A DNA stretch of 64,000 bases from Oreocharis arfaki (taxonomy: Eukaryota > Chordata > Aves > Passeriformes > Paramythiidae): the NCBI GenBank assembly GCA_013398015.1, contig VZRR01008202.1, positions 191,766 to 255,765 of the forward strand, given 5' to 3'. The position numbers were made by a program, and so were the translations under genes. Below, one piece after another: positions 50,280 through 63,229 of the stretch. The stretch's first letter is position 1; each line of letters starts with the position of its first letter. The notes under the pieces were generated by a model. The model made no database searches. It was not told where the DNA came from and saw nothing but the letters and a program-made list of their open reading frames with translations.

Positions 50280-50720
50280 ATGGCCTTGGCAAGTTGATTA
50301 GGAGGTGTATTTGTAATGGGAATCCTGGCCTTGCTCACTCGCAGATTTTGCTTTATCATTTAGCTTAATGGGCTCCTAATTCAAAACCAGCTGTAAACAG
50401 GGCTGGCTATGAAAAAAATTAACACTGCCTGCCTGTGGAATTTAAGGATATATAATAAAAATAATCATAAAACCAAAGAGCCCTGGGTTTTTCATCAGAC
50501 AAAAATATTTGTCATTGAAAATTCTGCTTAAAAAAAGAACACCTAAAATTGGAAAACTCCTCAAAACCCTACATCCGAGACAGCCTCAGCAACTTTAATT
50601 TCATATCCAAGCACAAGTTTCATTTGCAATACATAAGATAATGGTGTTTAATTGGATTTATTTTTCCACAGTAGGTTCCCAATGGCCTACTTTAGTCCTT
50701 TTCTCAGCTCCTTGAATGTT
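50280..50720. promoter_or_regulatory. Candidate conserved non-coding/enhancer-like segment
   Basis: A/T-rich, non-repetitive sequence with several homeodomain-type cores (gcttaatgggctcctaattc, tgtttaattggattt) next to a CAGCTG E-box (aaaccagctgtaaac). The look is that of a conserved intronic enhancer, but this is inference only. Confidence 0.25.
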
Positions 50721-53700
50721 ATTTACAAATCACTCTCTGGGATTTAATTTTAATGGTAGCTTGATTTCTACCTCCCCTCTTCCTTTTTTTTTCTTTTTTT
50801 TTTTTTCAGGTACTTTTCTTTAATTGTATTTGTGGATTTGCCTTTTAAATAGGCAATTGTGACTACATCCTGAGCCTGAATAAGTTGCCAAGAGCAGAGC
50901 TTGATTTGAAAACGGCAGAGTAGTTAAACGGAGCATGTGTAACACCCAGCATTTAGTGTTCTTTTCATGGGAGTACCTGCAGGTGCTTTGTTCAAGCAGG
51001 TGCTCTTTTGCAAAACAACATGGGTTCCTAATAACACTCTATCTCAAAGCTCCGTGCAGACATTAACAATTTAGGTCTCTGAGCAACCCATAAGTTGTGT
51101 GCATCTTCCTCATATGGCAGGAAAACCAAAGCTACTGAGGAGCTGTAGGCCAAGATTTTTTCAGTGAACACGAGGACTTGCTGCCTTTTTGTTGATTTAG
51201 TTTCAAACACCACTTTCAGATGCTGTAGCCTGCTTTCTGCATGTGCCTGGTCTCTGTGCTTTTTCAGAACGAAAAGATTACAGCCAAGCCCCAAATCTCA
51301 TATGGATGTTGGGACCATGCTGCCTGCACCCGAGGAAGGAGTGGGCAGCACAGAGACAGAAAAAACACCCAGACGCTTTTCTGCCTTCATACCTTCTTCC
51401 CTTTTGGAATAAAGCAGACAGTAACACCTCACCATGTGCCTCTTTTCATGCTCTCTGCCTCAGATGTAGGACTATGTGTCTGGAAGACTTGGAGAGGTGG
51501 GACAAAAGCATGAGAAAACAAACTGTTTCATGGTGGATGATACGATGCTCAACTAGAGTGAAAAAAACCTTCTGGCAGTGTTTTAATATTTAGTTTTCCC
51601 CTTGTCCTTTCCACCATCTTTGCAGACATTTAGGTCAGCTTATGCTTTTGATCCAAATCTGAACAAGTGGGCAAAGAGACATTAGGATGGGAATTTGTTT
51701 TAGGAGTAGGTCTGCAGGGAGATTGAACCTCACTGAAGACTGTCCAGACGTGGGTGACAACACAGTGTCATGGCTCAAAGCTTGGTTAAAGGTTGTTGCT
51801 GTTCCATTGATTGGTCTTTTGAAAGGAAGGGGGGGGGAGTGAATTATGAGGAAGATGAGCAGAAAAGACAAAATGACACGTAAATGAGAAGGGAAAGCCC
51901 TTATTTTCCTACATTTCTGAGCTGTTTTGCCCATGCCTAGCTCTGAGCATTTGTCAAGATGACGGAGAATGACCCGGCTAAAGAGCTACTTCAACATAAA
52001 ACATATACTGACCTGGAAAAGGATTGGGGAGAGTGGGTAAAACTCGTTCTAAGGGGGGAAAAAAAACAATAAGCAACATGCAGGAGAAAAGGACAAGCCA
52101 CTTTTCACACCAAGCAAGCAGCAGATACAAACCTGATGGAGTTGTCCATCCCCAAATGAAATGAACTAGAGTAGGTTTCATACACAGAGCATTTTGCTAG
52201 CAACATGCCTAATACACATCAACATCCCTTGGGACTGGGAGTCAGAGAGAAGCAATTTGAAAAACAAAACAAATAATAGCCAAATAGCAAGAGGGATTAA
52301 GCACCTGCAGTGAAGGTAATTGGAGCTGATGGGCCATATCTTCCCTCTGACTTTCAAGACCACTCATGTCATCACTCTACATCTCCTCCTATCTACACCT
52401 CTGTGTGGCAGCTAGTCGTGGCAGAGAGGTGAGTTGTGGGAGTCCTCCACGAAAAGTTTCTGCCTCCCCAGAACCTTCTCCACAATGGATTTCTTGCCAG
52501 TGATATGTCCCTTGAGGATCTGTGCATGGGAGCAGTCACCCTGGTGAATCCGCAAGGACACTCTGCTTCTTTAGAGTTTTTGTCCTCTGAGAGGAACAGA
52601 GTTTTTGCAGACTCATCATCTTCTAGTTGTGTGCACAGCCTGCTGTCTTGTTTATAGGGTTTTTGTAATGTGCCCTCGTTATACGTCACAGCAGGACTTT
52701 GATATACGTCACTGCTGGCTTCACGCTTTGCTTCTTCCACGAAAGGATCCCAAAAGAATTGCACAGACACTGAGGGAAACCAGCATCAGAGACCTCGGTC
52801 TGAGGCTAAGAGTAGTGTTAATTCTGCTTCACAGATGGTGCACGTGATGCACAGAGCAAGGAAGCCATTTGCCCAAGGTCAAATGCTGAACTGTTGGCAG
52901 AGCCAGGCACAAAACCAAGAACACAAGGGCCCCAGGCTTGACTGTTATCACTGGGTCTCCTTTCATTGCCTTCAGAGCTTGCTGGATGCCTTGCACTGAC
53001 TGAGACAAGTTCCTACTCACGGACTGATCCATAGGTAGACATTTAGCTGCAACAGCTGGTAGGCCTGGGGCAATGAGTTTCTCCTGGCTTACCTGCTAAG
53101 ATCACAACGGATGGACACAGAGCTTGGCAGGATAAATCAGTAGTCCACTGTTATTCTCTGATCACCTAGGCCCAGCTATTTGGAGGCTAATGCTCTTTCT
53201 ACAGTATCCTTGGTTCAAAGAGTGAGTTTCTGTCTCACTGGAGCTCATGAGGATTGAGCAGGTCAGGCCCATCCCTATGACACTGGCAGAACTCCTGCCC
53301 TCGTGGTGGTAATGGAGTTGTTTGAATCCACAGCAGGCACAGGGGAGATCAAATACAAGTCTAGCCTGGATCTCTGTGTTTATGTAGCAACAGGGGACCA
53401 TTGTTCTGCGAAAGCAGGCTGTTTGTGCTGACAAGACTTCCTTGTTATTTAGTTTGGTTAAATAACTCAACTCCCCTTTACCTTCTTCCTGCGCAGCAGG
53501 CTGCAGGCTGCACAGCATAAGCAGTTAAAGCAAAGCACTATGGCCTCATTATCATGCTGCTTTCTATTCAAGGACTCTATCTCTTTTCCCCTCTCCCACT
53601 GTGTGCTGCTTTTATTGCTCCACCCTGGCTCATTAGCAGTGTCTTACCCTTGCCCCCTCTGACTGTCAGCCCAAACCACTTCCCTCTCTCCTGAGTCCCC

Positions 53701-54419
53701 CTGTTACTGACAGCCCTGGGGAAAACAGGGGATGTGCACTAAGAGCCACTAAGAGGGATTTGGCCACAGTTAAGGTTCCAAACCCCAGCAGCCACCACTG
53801 TAACCAAATGCTCAGGCACAACAAAGCATGGGCAGAGTGGAAGGAGGTGTGTCAGTGTGTGCACACTTGGGGCAGGGTGCTAACAAATAATGACAAGTTA
53901 GAGGGTAATGCCAGCTCCTAGGAATGTGCCTTGCTGCAACCAAAACTGCTGGGCTCCACCTGAAGCTTCTCGAGTTGGCACTGTCTTGCCAGCTTCTGCT
54001 TCACTTCTGCGTTTGTCGACGCCCCAAAGGGTGCAGAGGATGCAGCAGGGGACCTGCTGATGTGGCAGTCTCCTATAATTGAGCCAACTGAGCCAGCAGG
54101 ACTGCATCAGGATGTGCAGCACTGTGCTGCTGTCTCCTGTTTCAGCCTGTGGGATGGGCTAGCTGGGCAGGAGGCAGAAGGCAACTAATTTGGAAAAGCT
54201 TTTCTTTCTTTTCTCTGCTTTGCTAGAATGCAATAGAATGCAGCAGGTACTGCACCTGCTTCTGTGTGCCTGTGGAGGGGTGTGTGGGTTTGCTTACACA
54301 TCACACAGGTGCATGTTTCTGTATACATACTCACCTACACATAAACCTGTGTATCTGTGTTCCTCCAGCAAATGTGTATCTGCTATGTGTACATATATAT
54401 ACACACACGTATTTAGGCA

Positions 54420-54421
<2 letters not shown>

Positions 54422-54452
<31 letters not shown>

Positions 54453-54472
54453 ATATATATATATATATATAC
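54422..54472. repeat. (TG)n(TA)n compound microsatellite
   Basis: An uninterrupted alternating pyrimidine-purine run of about 50 bases: roughly fifteen TG units, one CA, then about ten TA units. It is preceded by shorter TA and CA runs at 54393-54409. Confidence 0.95.
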
Positions 54473-57400
54473 CTCTGTGTAGCATGTGGTAAGATACAAA
54501 TTGTGGCTTTCACTCATAATTCTTTTCATAGCACTCTTAGGTGAGTAAAACAAAAAGAAAACACGTTCCCTACCTCCTAATACACTTGGAGGAAGAACCC
54601 TTTCCCTTCAGTTGCGTCACTGCTTTTCACTTTTGTTTCTCTGTGAAGGCAGTCCTGGCTTTGCCTCTCTGTCAGGTAATTTTCACAGAGATGTGTGTTA
54701 CTGTCCCTTTCCTAGGTCTCACCTTTTTTTGTGCTTGGGGGTTACAAACCTTGCTCCCAGGCTCTGTAGAGCTGAATCAACCTACTGGCTAACCAATGCT
54801 GCCAAAAATGGTCCTGCCTCCCAACTCCTCATACCCACAGATGTGTCATAGAGCTTCCTCTCCTACATGGGCTTTGGTGCCTGTTGAGCCCAGCCATGAA
54901 CCAATTCAGCTCAGTACAACAAAAGAAAACATTTAGGGCATTTTAGGGAGATGAGCAGTAAAGCTCAGTTTCCTATTCACTGGTTTAGTAGGTTGGACTG
55001 TCTCAGTGGGCTGTCCACTGAGTGGCAGAATAAGTGAAACCACAAAACCATGTGGCACAGAGCAGGATGGACAAAAGGACTGGGGAGGAAGGAATGTCAC
55101 TAAGCTATTATATCAGTTGTATCATCAAACTGTGCCTGAGTACCCTCTCTACAAACATATTCCATCTATATTTGCTGTTGGAGACAGTTTCCTGGGTAAG
55201 TTAAACCTTTGGTGGGGCCATATTTATGTTGTTGTAAACTCCATCTCCAGGAGTGAGGGGTATAAATCCCTCCACCTACAGCAGGCAATCCTGCTGCTAC
55301 ATCCTTTAAGGAAGATCACTAGCTATCTATTCATACAGCTCAAGGGAGCTGCTTTTGTATTTTAATGCATCTTCTATCTATGACATTGACATCTAAGGCA
55401 CTCAGTCTCTCTGAGAGTTTTTCAGTGCTGACTGAGATTTCATGAAATGGTAGCCACCAATTTTTCTCTATTGCTAAACTGTTCTTTCACATCATTTCGC
55501 TCGCTCCCTGTCTGCCCTACACCTCAGGCGAAGCTGCCAGTACCTCATTATTAACTCTCTGGCTGTTTCTTCACTCCTTGCTGCCATTCCTTTTTGTGCT
55601 GCAATGGGACACTGAGGAACCATCGCTGTACTTACCTCCCCAGTGGGATGTTGCCCTACAGTGAGCTTGTTCTCTATTTAAAAAGGAAATAAAATCTCTG
55701 ATTCCAGGGATGAAAAACACTCCCAAGTATTTGAGTATCTGCTGTACCTTGCAAAAACTTGGAACTGCTTTATTTTTCTGTCTGGGTGTGTGGCTGGGAA
55801 TGTGCATTACCTGTTATTTCAGCTACTGTGTGATCACTACAGCATTTCTTTCATCTGGGCTTGTAGGTTTTTTCAGCTGCTTTATCTTTATGAAGCTGGA
55901 TTCCCTTCACTCATTTCCCCCCTGATTTCTTAACCTTCAAAATACCAGCTGTAGTCTGCCTGAATTTATTTTCTTTTCTCTCTTTCTCTCTTCCACACTA
56001 ACTAGAAGAGCAGAGATTTCCTGAAATAAGATGAAGCAGTTGCACACTGCAAAAGTAAGGCTTAACCAAGCAACAAAAACAAGTTAGAAAGAGTTCGATG
56101 AAAATCATCAAATCTCTCTCAGCTCCTGCACCTCCATTCTTCTGGCTCTTGTGAAGTTCTCTAGTGTCCTCCAGTATAAACAGGCCTTGAATTTCTAAAA
56201 AATGATAAACAAAATCCAACAAGTTGAAAGAAGGAAAGTGTTCTTCATACATGTCAAAAGGGGGCTCAAATAGGGTCCTCGCTGCTGCAAGTCATCTTTA
56301 TGAGTGTCCACATTTCCTCCTGGAATAGTTAACAGCAACTTTGCAAGGTTTCCCTGGGTCTCGCTCAGGTTCTGCCACTCATTTTATGACCGTGGGTAAA
56401 CCACTTCTTCACTCTGTACCTTAACTTCCTACTGCAAAATGGTGCTAACAACATTCACCCATTTTAAAATCACTTGTGATGTTAAAATATTCATTGCTAG
56501 CAAATCCTTTGAGATCCTTTGAGGTGAAGTTCTGAAGTCGTGCAAAATGCTTCTCTAGCAAAACTAACCCCCCAGCTAAAATCATATGTGCATATATACC
56601 TTGTTGAATTTCATCTTATATTTTGTTTCAGTGATGCATTTCAGTTCATCTGTGTAACAGGAACCAACAGAGAGGGCCAAATTTAGAATTCAGTCACAAA
56701 TAATGGATTCTAAACTTAGAATTATATTAATATCAGCAAGAATAAATCTGGAGTATTTGGAAATTGTGTTCCAGATTGCTGCCTGAGGATTTTTTTTGAA
56801 TCTCATGACAGTCACAAGACGAGGGTGAAAAGACTTTCAAAGTAGAAATTTGCTTTGTGTGCTGCAATGCTACAGGAAATCAAATATATGTTCTTTTACG
56901 ATAATATCTGTTCTTTAAAAAATAACTGCCACAAAATATACTCAAATTTACAAAAATTCAAACTGCTATGAAATATATCCAAAGGTGGTAGACTAAGAAT
57001 GCCCATGGATTTATCCTTTTGCCCTACATCTGCTAAAAATAACCAAACCATAACTTTAGGGTTTTTTGGTGGTTTCATTAATCTGACCACACAGAGCAGA
57101 AACTAGACTAAACTGCATCCCATACTGATTTACACAGCTTATTTTTTTTTCTATTTAAAAGGACATGCAGGTCATGGCATGAGTGTTTTAATTCAATTTG
57201 GGACTGTCAGAGGAACACTGCCATCAGTCACTTTTGTGTCTACGTGTCCATTTGTGTGAGTGGGTCATTTTGCTGCAGTCTATCCCTGATGCCAACAACA
57301 TGTGGGCCAAGTCTAGCCCAAGTTTTAGACCTGGAATTGGGAACTGCATTTTGAATGCACCACAGTTTGAATGTCTGAGTGGATGGTAGGTGAGGGGCAG

Positions 57401-58108
57401 GGGCTCTATTTAGGTTCAGGTTTAAATCAGCTGCAAAATTCAAAACCACAAGGTAACTCTTCTCTAGAGCTTGGTCTAGTCCCAACTTCTCTCTGTGCTT
57501 ATGAAGACAAACTCAGTAACTGAAAGGTAGCAGAGTGAGATCCAAGGAACCTTATTCCATGTTTCATTTGTTGATTACCTTTTCCCCCATGTTCCCTATG
57601 GTATGCCCCTTTAAGATCATTCTGTCTTTTCTCATTTCTGTCCCTTCCAGTTTCAAACCAATTTCTCTTTTTCTTGACTCTGTCTTGTTCTCCTCAGGCT
57701 CGGTGGTTAGTTCTCTCCCTCCCTCTGAATTACTTGTCATTTCTCAGCTGTCATGGATCCTCCGAGCCCTGGCCTTCTGTCTACTTATTAAAGGGGCTGT
57801 CATTCTAAAGGGCTTTTTGTTTCCAGCTTTAAAACAAACACATTTTTATTATTTTAACAAAATCTGTCTTCAGCAAAGCCAGTCAATCAAAGGGCCTGAC
57901 TGTAAACCTTTCGATTTGGCTGTGTTTGTGTTTCAAGGCAAGTATGAACACGCAGGTATCCGAAGCAGAGTGCTGCAAGCCAGGTCACGGCTGGAGGTTT
58001 GAGGGGGCTGGGTTGTCAAGTAGATGCCTTCCTGAGTTCTGGCCACCGTGTGCTTCCTGCACAGCCGTGTCTTTGTGAGAGCCTCCCTTCACCCTCCCCC
58101 GTACTTAC

Positions 58109-58257
58109 TGTAAAGGTATAGGCTGGCATTCGTGACTCCCAGCTTGTTGGCAGCCACACAGGTGTAGTTCCCGTAGTGTTCCTCAGTGACATTGGCCACC
58201 ATCAGCAGAGACTGGCTCCCCGTGCTCTTTATCTCCAGACCATTGGCGCTGCTTATC
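58109..58257 (-). CDS. LSAMP: LSAMP exon encoding the second half of Ig domain 3
   Basis: This internal exon lies on the - strand between an acceptor (cttcccag) and a donor (gtaagtac). It is 149 bp, entered with one base finishing an Arg codon and left with one base starting the next Arg codon. The reading runs from ISSANGLEIKSTGSQS to VTNASLYLY. It contains the Ig-domain Tyr-x-Cys motif (YGNYTC), which supplies the second disulphide Cys of Ig domain 3, and three N-glycosylation sequons (NVT, NYT, NAS). Human LSAMP has nearly the same sequence (for example TEEHYGNYTCVAANKLGVTNAS), which separates it from OPCML, NTM and NEGR1. It joins in frame to the terminal exon at 34568-34665 to give LYLY-R-PGTG, matching the human LVLF-R-PGSV junction. 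Confidence 0.96.
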
Positions 58258-59193
58258 CTGGGAAGACAGGAAGAGAGGTGTATAGTGCAACAGCAGCTGT
58301 GGACTGGGAAGGAAATCCCTCCCCAGCACACAGCAAACCAAAGTCATTCAGCCCAGCTGGCAGGTGAGGACAGAGGGAAGGAGGGAGATGTGAGAGGAAA
58401 GAGACCAAAGAAAGCTTGGATGGAAAACAGGAAGAGGGAATGAAAGGAATGGAGGAGTTCAGTGGGATGAAATGCCACTGGTAAAGCAGTGGAGAACCAA
58501 GGAAAGACAAAGGAAAGGGAGGAAGCATTTACCCAGCACCAAGTCACTCTGGAAATGAACACACAATGGCCAGCTGAAGGCTAGTCTGTACTTGAACAAA
58601 ATATTCTTAGTGAAACACACCGATTCACACTATGTGCATATACCAATGCTGAGTCACCCCTGAACCTGGGCACCCTATTCGGGGCCAGCTACCCTAAAAT
58701 GTAGGGTAGTAACACAACCTTCTTAATGCCAGATAAATGCTCAAGTAGAAAGGACAGATCCTTTTTCTCTTCTCATTTATTCTCATATGCAAGACTGAGA
58801 GGCTCAGGTCAGACAGGTGGGGGAATCTCATGCCTCAGCAGCTCCTTCTCCTAGAAGAACGCATCTAGAGGAGCATTACCGAACTGAAGACCAACACTAC
58901 CTACTTTTTGGTCTGTATCATGGGCTACTTAACACATGAACATTGTATTAATTGGGTATTGGCCCGTAATTGACTTCAAGGCAAGAGCTCCATCATCTGC
59001 ACTTCCATCAGCATCTCCAGCGCAGAGAGGAATTGCCTCCTCCAGCCGTGACCATGCTGGCTCTGCCGACTCTGACGGGACATTGTGACTCAAATGGATT
59101 GTAAGGAGCAATTTGTTTGAGAGGAGGATGACAGGAACCTCTTTTCAATGGACTGAAAAAGAGAGGAGGGAAGAGGCGAGCTAAAGGCCTTAC
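58258..59193 (-). other. LSAMP: LSAMP intron (936 bp)
   Basis: Short intron with a gtaagg donor and a cttcccag acceptor on the - strand. It contains a purine-rich stretch at about 58370-58530 (+ strand). I see no gene or repeat element. Confidence 0.9.
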
Positions 59194-59314
59194 CTGGTAT
59201 CATCTCTGTACCACTCGAAATCAGGCGTGGGCACCGCTGATGCCTCGCACCGCAGTAAGGCTTGTCGTCCCGTGGCCGCTTCATTGCTCTTGGACTCTGT
59301 GATGGTGGGAGGGT
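59194..59314 (-). CDS. LSAMP: LSAMP exon encoding the first half of Ig domain 3
   Basis: This 121-bp exon lies on the - strand between acceptor tccttcctgcag and donor gtaagg. Two bases complete a Tyr codon begun in the exon at 63095-63229. They are followed by 39 full codons and then two bases of the Arg codon shared with the next exon. The peptide starts PPTITESKSNEAATGRQ and includes the first disulphide Cys of Ig domain 3 (LLRCEAS) and the core Trp (FEWYRDD). The human LSAMP counterpart differs at only a few positions by recollection. Exon length and phases agree with the IgLON arrangement. Nothing is truncated. Confidence 0.96.
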
Positions 59315-62300
59315 CTGCAGGAAGGAAACACGTGGTCAATCCCCGCACTTCCAGGTGGAACCAAACAGTGAAACTATGTCAGGGCTGGCTGACTCATGCA
59401 AACTGTTCGGGCTACTGGAGGTCCACAGCAGCTGCTTGCTGTGGCATGTTCCCCCTGCTCCTCTGCAGAACACTGCTCTTTGAACTCTCCCTAATGTACA
59501 ACATTAGCAGCACTCCTTACACGTGCTTCTCTTCAGCACTGCTGAATAAAGTTCTGTCATAAATGCATGGGCATACACGGGCAGAGTTAAGATTAATGAT
59601 GGACTTCAGCAATTTATGAATATTTACCTGTGGAAGTCTAGTTCATATGGCTTATTAGAGAGGAGAAGATGAGAGAAAGACTTCATCAAGGGTAAAGGAA
59701 GACAGCAAAAGCAAAGGAATAAAGAAAAAATTTACCACTAGCATGAAAATTATTTTCCAAGCAAACTCTTTGTCTAATGCCAAAACTGTAATAAAAAAGG
59801 ACTGAGACAACGTGCGTGAAACAGAAATACATTCATGGCTTGAAAGAGAAGAACTTTAGCAGAAGCTGTGAGTGCAACTCTGAGAGACAGTGTTGAGATA
59901 CTTCCCTTAGGTGTCCAAGGTTACAAATCCTGATCAACCCTTCCTGGACATCGTGCTTTGTGAAAAGCTGAGGAAGGGCGTGCTTGTGACTGCTCTTCAT
60001 GAAATTTGCCCTCAGCAGAGGTGCTCCCACCTCTGCTTACTCTGAAGTCTAAGTGTTGTGCCATGGGCAAATCAAACTTGGAAAATGTATCGGTGTGCTC
60101 TGCTGGAGCTTGGTCTCAGTACTGGCTGGATACGAGGTAGGGTAGGCAGTGGCATTTTCAATCCCACCCATGTTCAAAATATTAAGCGATAAGCTTTACA
60201 TGTTAAAAGGCAGAATTATTTCCACCTGGCTGCTGAGAGGGATCAAGGAATAAGTGCCTTGTCTCTCATAACTAATACTTGCATACCCTGAGATTTCAGG
60301 GCTGCGACTCAGACAGATACTTTGCTGAGACTCAAGTTACCATAAAACACACTCTGCCATCTGTATCTGTCCCAGAACTGAAAGGCCAGGAAAAAAAAAA
60401 AAAAGAAGAAGCAAAACGGATTGTGTCAGTCAAAGGAAAAAAAAATCTGTCTGGAGAATGTATGGAAGGAAATTTGTTTGTGAACACATTAGCCATCTCA
60501 GTATGATCCCTTCCCTGACCTTAATCGGGATTTTATGCAGGGCTTTAGGGATATTGCAGTGCACCCTCTAACATCATAAATATTAATAAGCGTACATAAA
60601 TAGAATCCTACATTCAAAGGCTGTGGGTTCATGTAAATATTTTAATTTGAAAAGGAGGAGGGATAATAAAAGGATAGCAAAGGTGATTTTTTAACCATTC
60701 TTATTTGATTTTTTGGTTTGAGCAGTATATCTTCTTGCTGTCTACAGCGAGACAAACCTTTCAATTTCATGAATCTGGCACAAGAGGTGAGTCGCAGAAT
60801 GAACAGACACCTTGCCATGGGCCTAGAAAATGATCCCAGCAGGCATCTGCTCCCCAGCCTGCTGCCAGGGAGCCCAGCCCCTTGCTCTGAGCAGTCCCTA
60901 TATTCACCACTTAAAAAAAATTGGTGCAGTGCTCCCCCGGGAGAAGGGGCAGGTGGTAGTCCCAAACAAACCAGCCTATTGCACTTAGAAAGCCGCTGCT
61001 CTGCGTGTAGCCATTTGCTGCCTGGGAAGCCAGGAGTGGTTCCCTTTAGCTGTTTTCCTCCCACTCTCCCCAGGCCTCAGTTGCCCTGTCTGTGATGTGC
61101 AAGGGCAATTACTTGGGAAGCCTGAAGGTGGTAGTGTGAGACCAAAGCAAAGTGAGATGCTTTCTCCTGCAGTCCGAGCTGACAGTGCTCCACAGTAGAT
61201 GACGAGAGATGGCCAGGAAGCTCCTGAGGTTGGACAGGCCCCATTTTTCAAACTTATCGTGGTTTTCCCCACTTTCTTCTGCTTATGGTGTTGTTTAATA
61301 TAGCAGGATAAGGAAAGATTTATGCAAATATCTAGCTTTCATTCCCCAAATAGGACTGATTTTTTCCTGCATGGTCCTCATGATCTCTTAGACTTATTTC
61401 CCTTTCTTTCAAAAGAAAAGATCTGTCCTTAAGGAATTTTAAGTTGCTTACATTACAAATTACACCACATATTAATATTATAATACTCTATCACATCACT
61501 TTTTCATGTATTCCAACAGTTAAAATGTTTAAGATCTTACCATGGCATAGTTATTATGTGTTGAAACTAAATCAAAATCAAACACTCTGACTTTATACAA
61601 ACAATCTGTTTCAAACACATTAAAGCACCATTGAAATTATGTTTTACAGAAATATTTGAAACTATTAATTGGTTCTTATGGAACGTCTCCAATTTATAAA
61701 CTCAGCTGTTTTTGACACTTCGATACTTTCAGTGCAGAAAATCTGCTACTACAGTTCATATTAATGCCAAATTTGGCCCATGAGGCAGCTGGTATTAAAC
61801 CACTGCCACCCAGTTTCTAAGGGAACTATAAAAAACAGAGGATTTGGAAGATGCTGCAGGGAGCCTATAACCTCAGCCTCTAAGCAAGACGGAAAAGTCG
61901 ATCTGATGCTATGGCCCACAAGGACCAAGGTAAAGAAACAAAGAGCAAGAATGGTATTAAAAGGTGCTGTAATCACCTACAGTCAAATCGAGACTGGTAT
62001 TGGCTGAAACACTCACTGCCATCAGCTCTCTGCCCCAACCCGCTCCCCGACTGTTCTACCTGTGAATCAAGGCATGAATATGCACCCAGAAATGTCTGTA
62101 GTCATCTCTAATTTCAACTTAAGTTCATATTCTGGTTTTAGTCTCAATTTAAACTGAAGAAGGTCGGGAGAGAATATACCTCCCATTTATCCATCCTTGC
62201 TGCAAAATTATTAAGCCTCCAAGCAAGGAAACAAAGCAGGTACATGGGGATAGCTCACTTTCCATCACTCAAGTGCCAAACATAAGCCATACAAGTATGG

Positions 62301-63094
62301 AGGTGGACATATACACGTGTAGGATTAAAGAGTAACACCAATTTGAAATATCTTGTGTTACTGTGAGAGGAGCATGCCAGCAGAGTGAAGTGGACATCTG
62401 TCTAAGCACATATGGGATGGGATCCATGCCCCACTCCAAGGTGTGGATGTAAGCCACAGCTAACCACGCCTCTCAGTGCTTTTAGGGGATTTCTGTATCC
62501 TTTGGTCAAAGCCCCTTTCTGTATTGCACTGGTGCATGGAGGGTGTCTTGGACAGAGCTTTAAGCTAATGACCTGAAACCAGCATAAAAGTTAAGCTTTT
62601 GCACGCTGTCATTAACATGTGCCTGTACCCCGTGTCCCCTGGCTGTGATAGCCGTGTAGGCACTGCTGAGATGGCTGGGTGCAGGCAGGCGTGTGTTTGC
62701 TCTGAGCCAGCTGAGCCCTCCCTTATCTCTCCTTGCTGCCTTGGTGAAGCTTCTCTTCACGCTGCTGTTCACCCGAATATCAATGAGTGAAAACAAGGCA
62801 TTGCCAGCATTTCGGAGGGGAGAGACAGGGGCAACTCACAGCTCTTCTTTCTCTCTCTCCCTCTCTGTCTGTCTCTCTGTGCCACACCTCCCCCAGCCTT
62901 TTCTTATGTATTACCAGGTTTAAAGCACAAACTGTACCCTGTGGCAAGCATCTGACTGCAGATAGCTTTTTCAGCGCCCTCCTCTTCAGATTGTATAACC
63001 CAAACCCAGAGATGCTTCTCTGTTTATCCTGAAGTAACCCCTGCCTGTGGGCAGAGCTCTCCCTGCTGCCCTGCCCCGGCTGCGAAGTACTCAC
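59315..63094 (-). other. LSAMP: LSAMP intron (3.8 kb)
   Basis: Intron with donor gtgagtac at 63087-63094 (- strand) and the acceptor before 59314. It is mostly A/T-rich unique sequence, with a CT-rich run at about 62847-62880. No exon or mobile element is recognisable. Confidence 0.9.
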
Positions 63095-63229
63095 AGTTCA
63101 CAGTGACCCGGACTTGCTTGACGTCTGCTGAGGCAACTTCGTTGGCAGCCTTGCACTCGTACTTGCCCGACTGCTCTCGTGTGATCCCCAGGATCTCCAG
63201 GTACTCCTCCTCCCCTTCAAACTCTCTGC
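63095..63229 (-). CDS. LSAMP: LSAMP exon encoding the end of Ig domain 2 and the linker
   Basis: This 135-bp exon lies on the - strand between acceptor ctgtcctaccag and donor gtgagtac. Two bases complete a Gly codon begun upstream. Then REFEGEEEYLEILGI leads to the Ig-domain Tyr-x-Cys motif (SGKYECKAANEV), which supplies the second disulphide Cys of Ig domain 2. It continues through ADVKQVRVTVN to one base of a Tyr codon. This matches the human LSAMP segment closely (GREFEGEEEYLEI...KVTVNY). The exons encoding the signal peptide, Ig domain 1 and the start of Ig domain 2 lie beyond the right edge of the window. Confidence 0.96.

Larger units (their letters stand above)
35450..58108 (-). other. 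LSAMP: LSAMP large intron before the terminal exon
   Basis: About 22.9 kb of intron (from 35257, counting copy 2) lies between the donor after 58109 and the terminal-exon acceptor. It contains an assembly gap in a GC-rich minisatellite, a CpG-dense patch near 41600-41900, a CR1 fragment, TG/TA and GGA microsatellites and long unique A/T-rich stretches. I looked for the alternative small exon known from mammalian LSAMP isoforms and did not recognise it by eye. No nested gene is convincing. Confidence 0.8.

Noticed and set aside
52393..52770. 125-codon - strand frame as a possible extra LSAMP exon
   Set aside because: No similarity to IgLON proteins, and the exons on either side already join in correct phase without it.
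54190..54544. Open frames with Cys-Val and Tyr-Ile runs
   Set aside because: They are translations of the TG/TA microsatellite.
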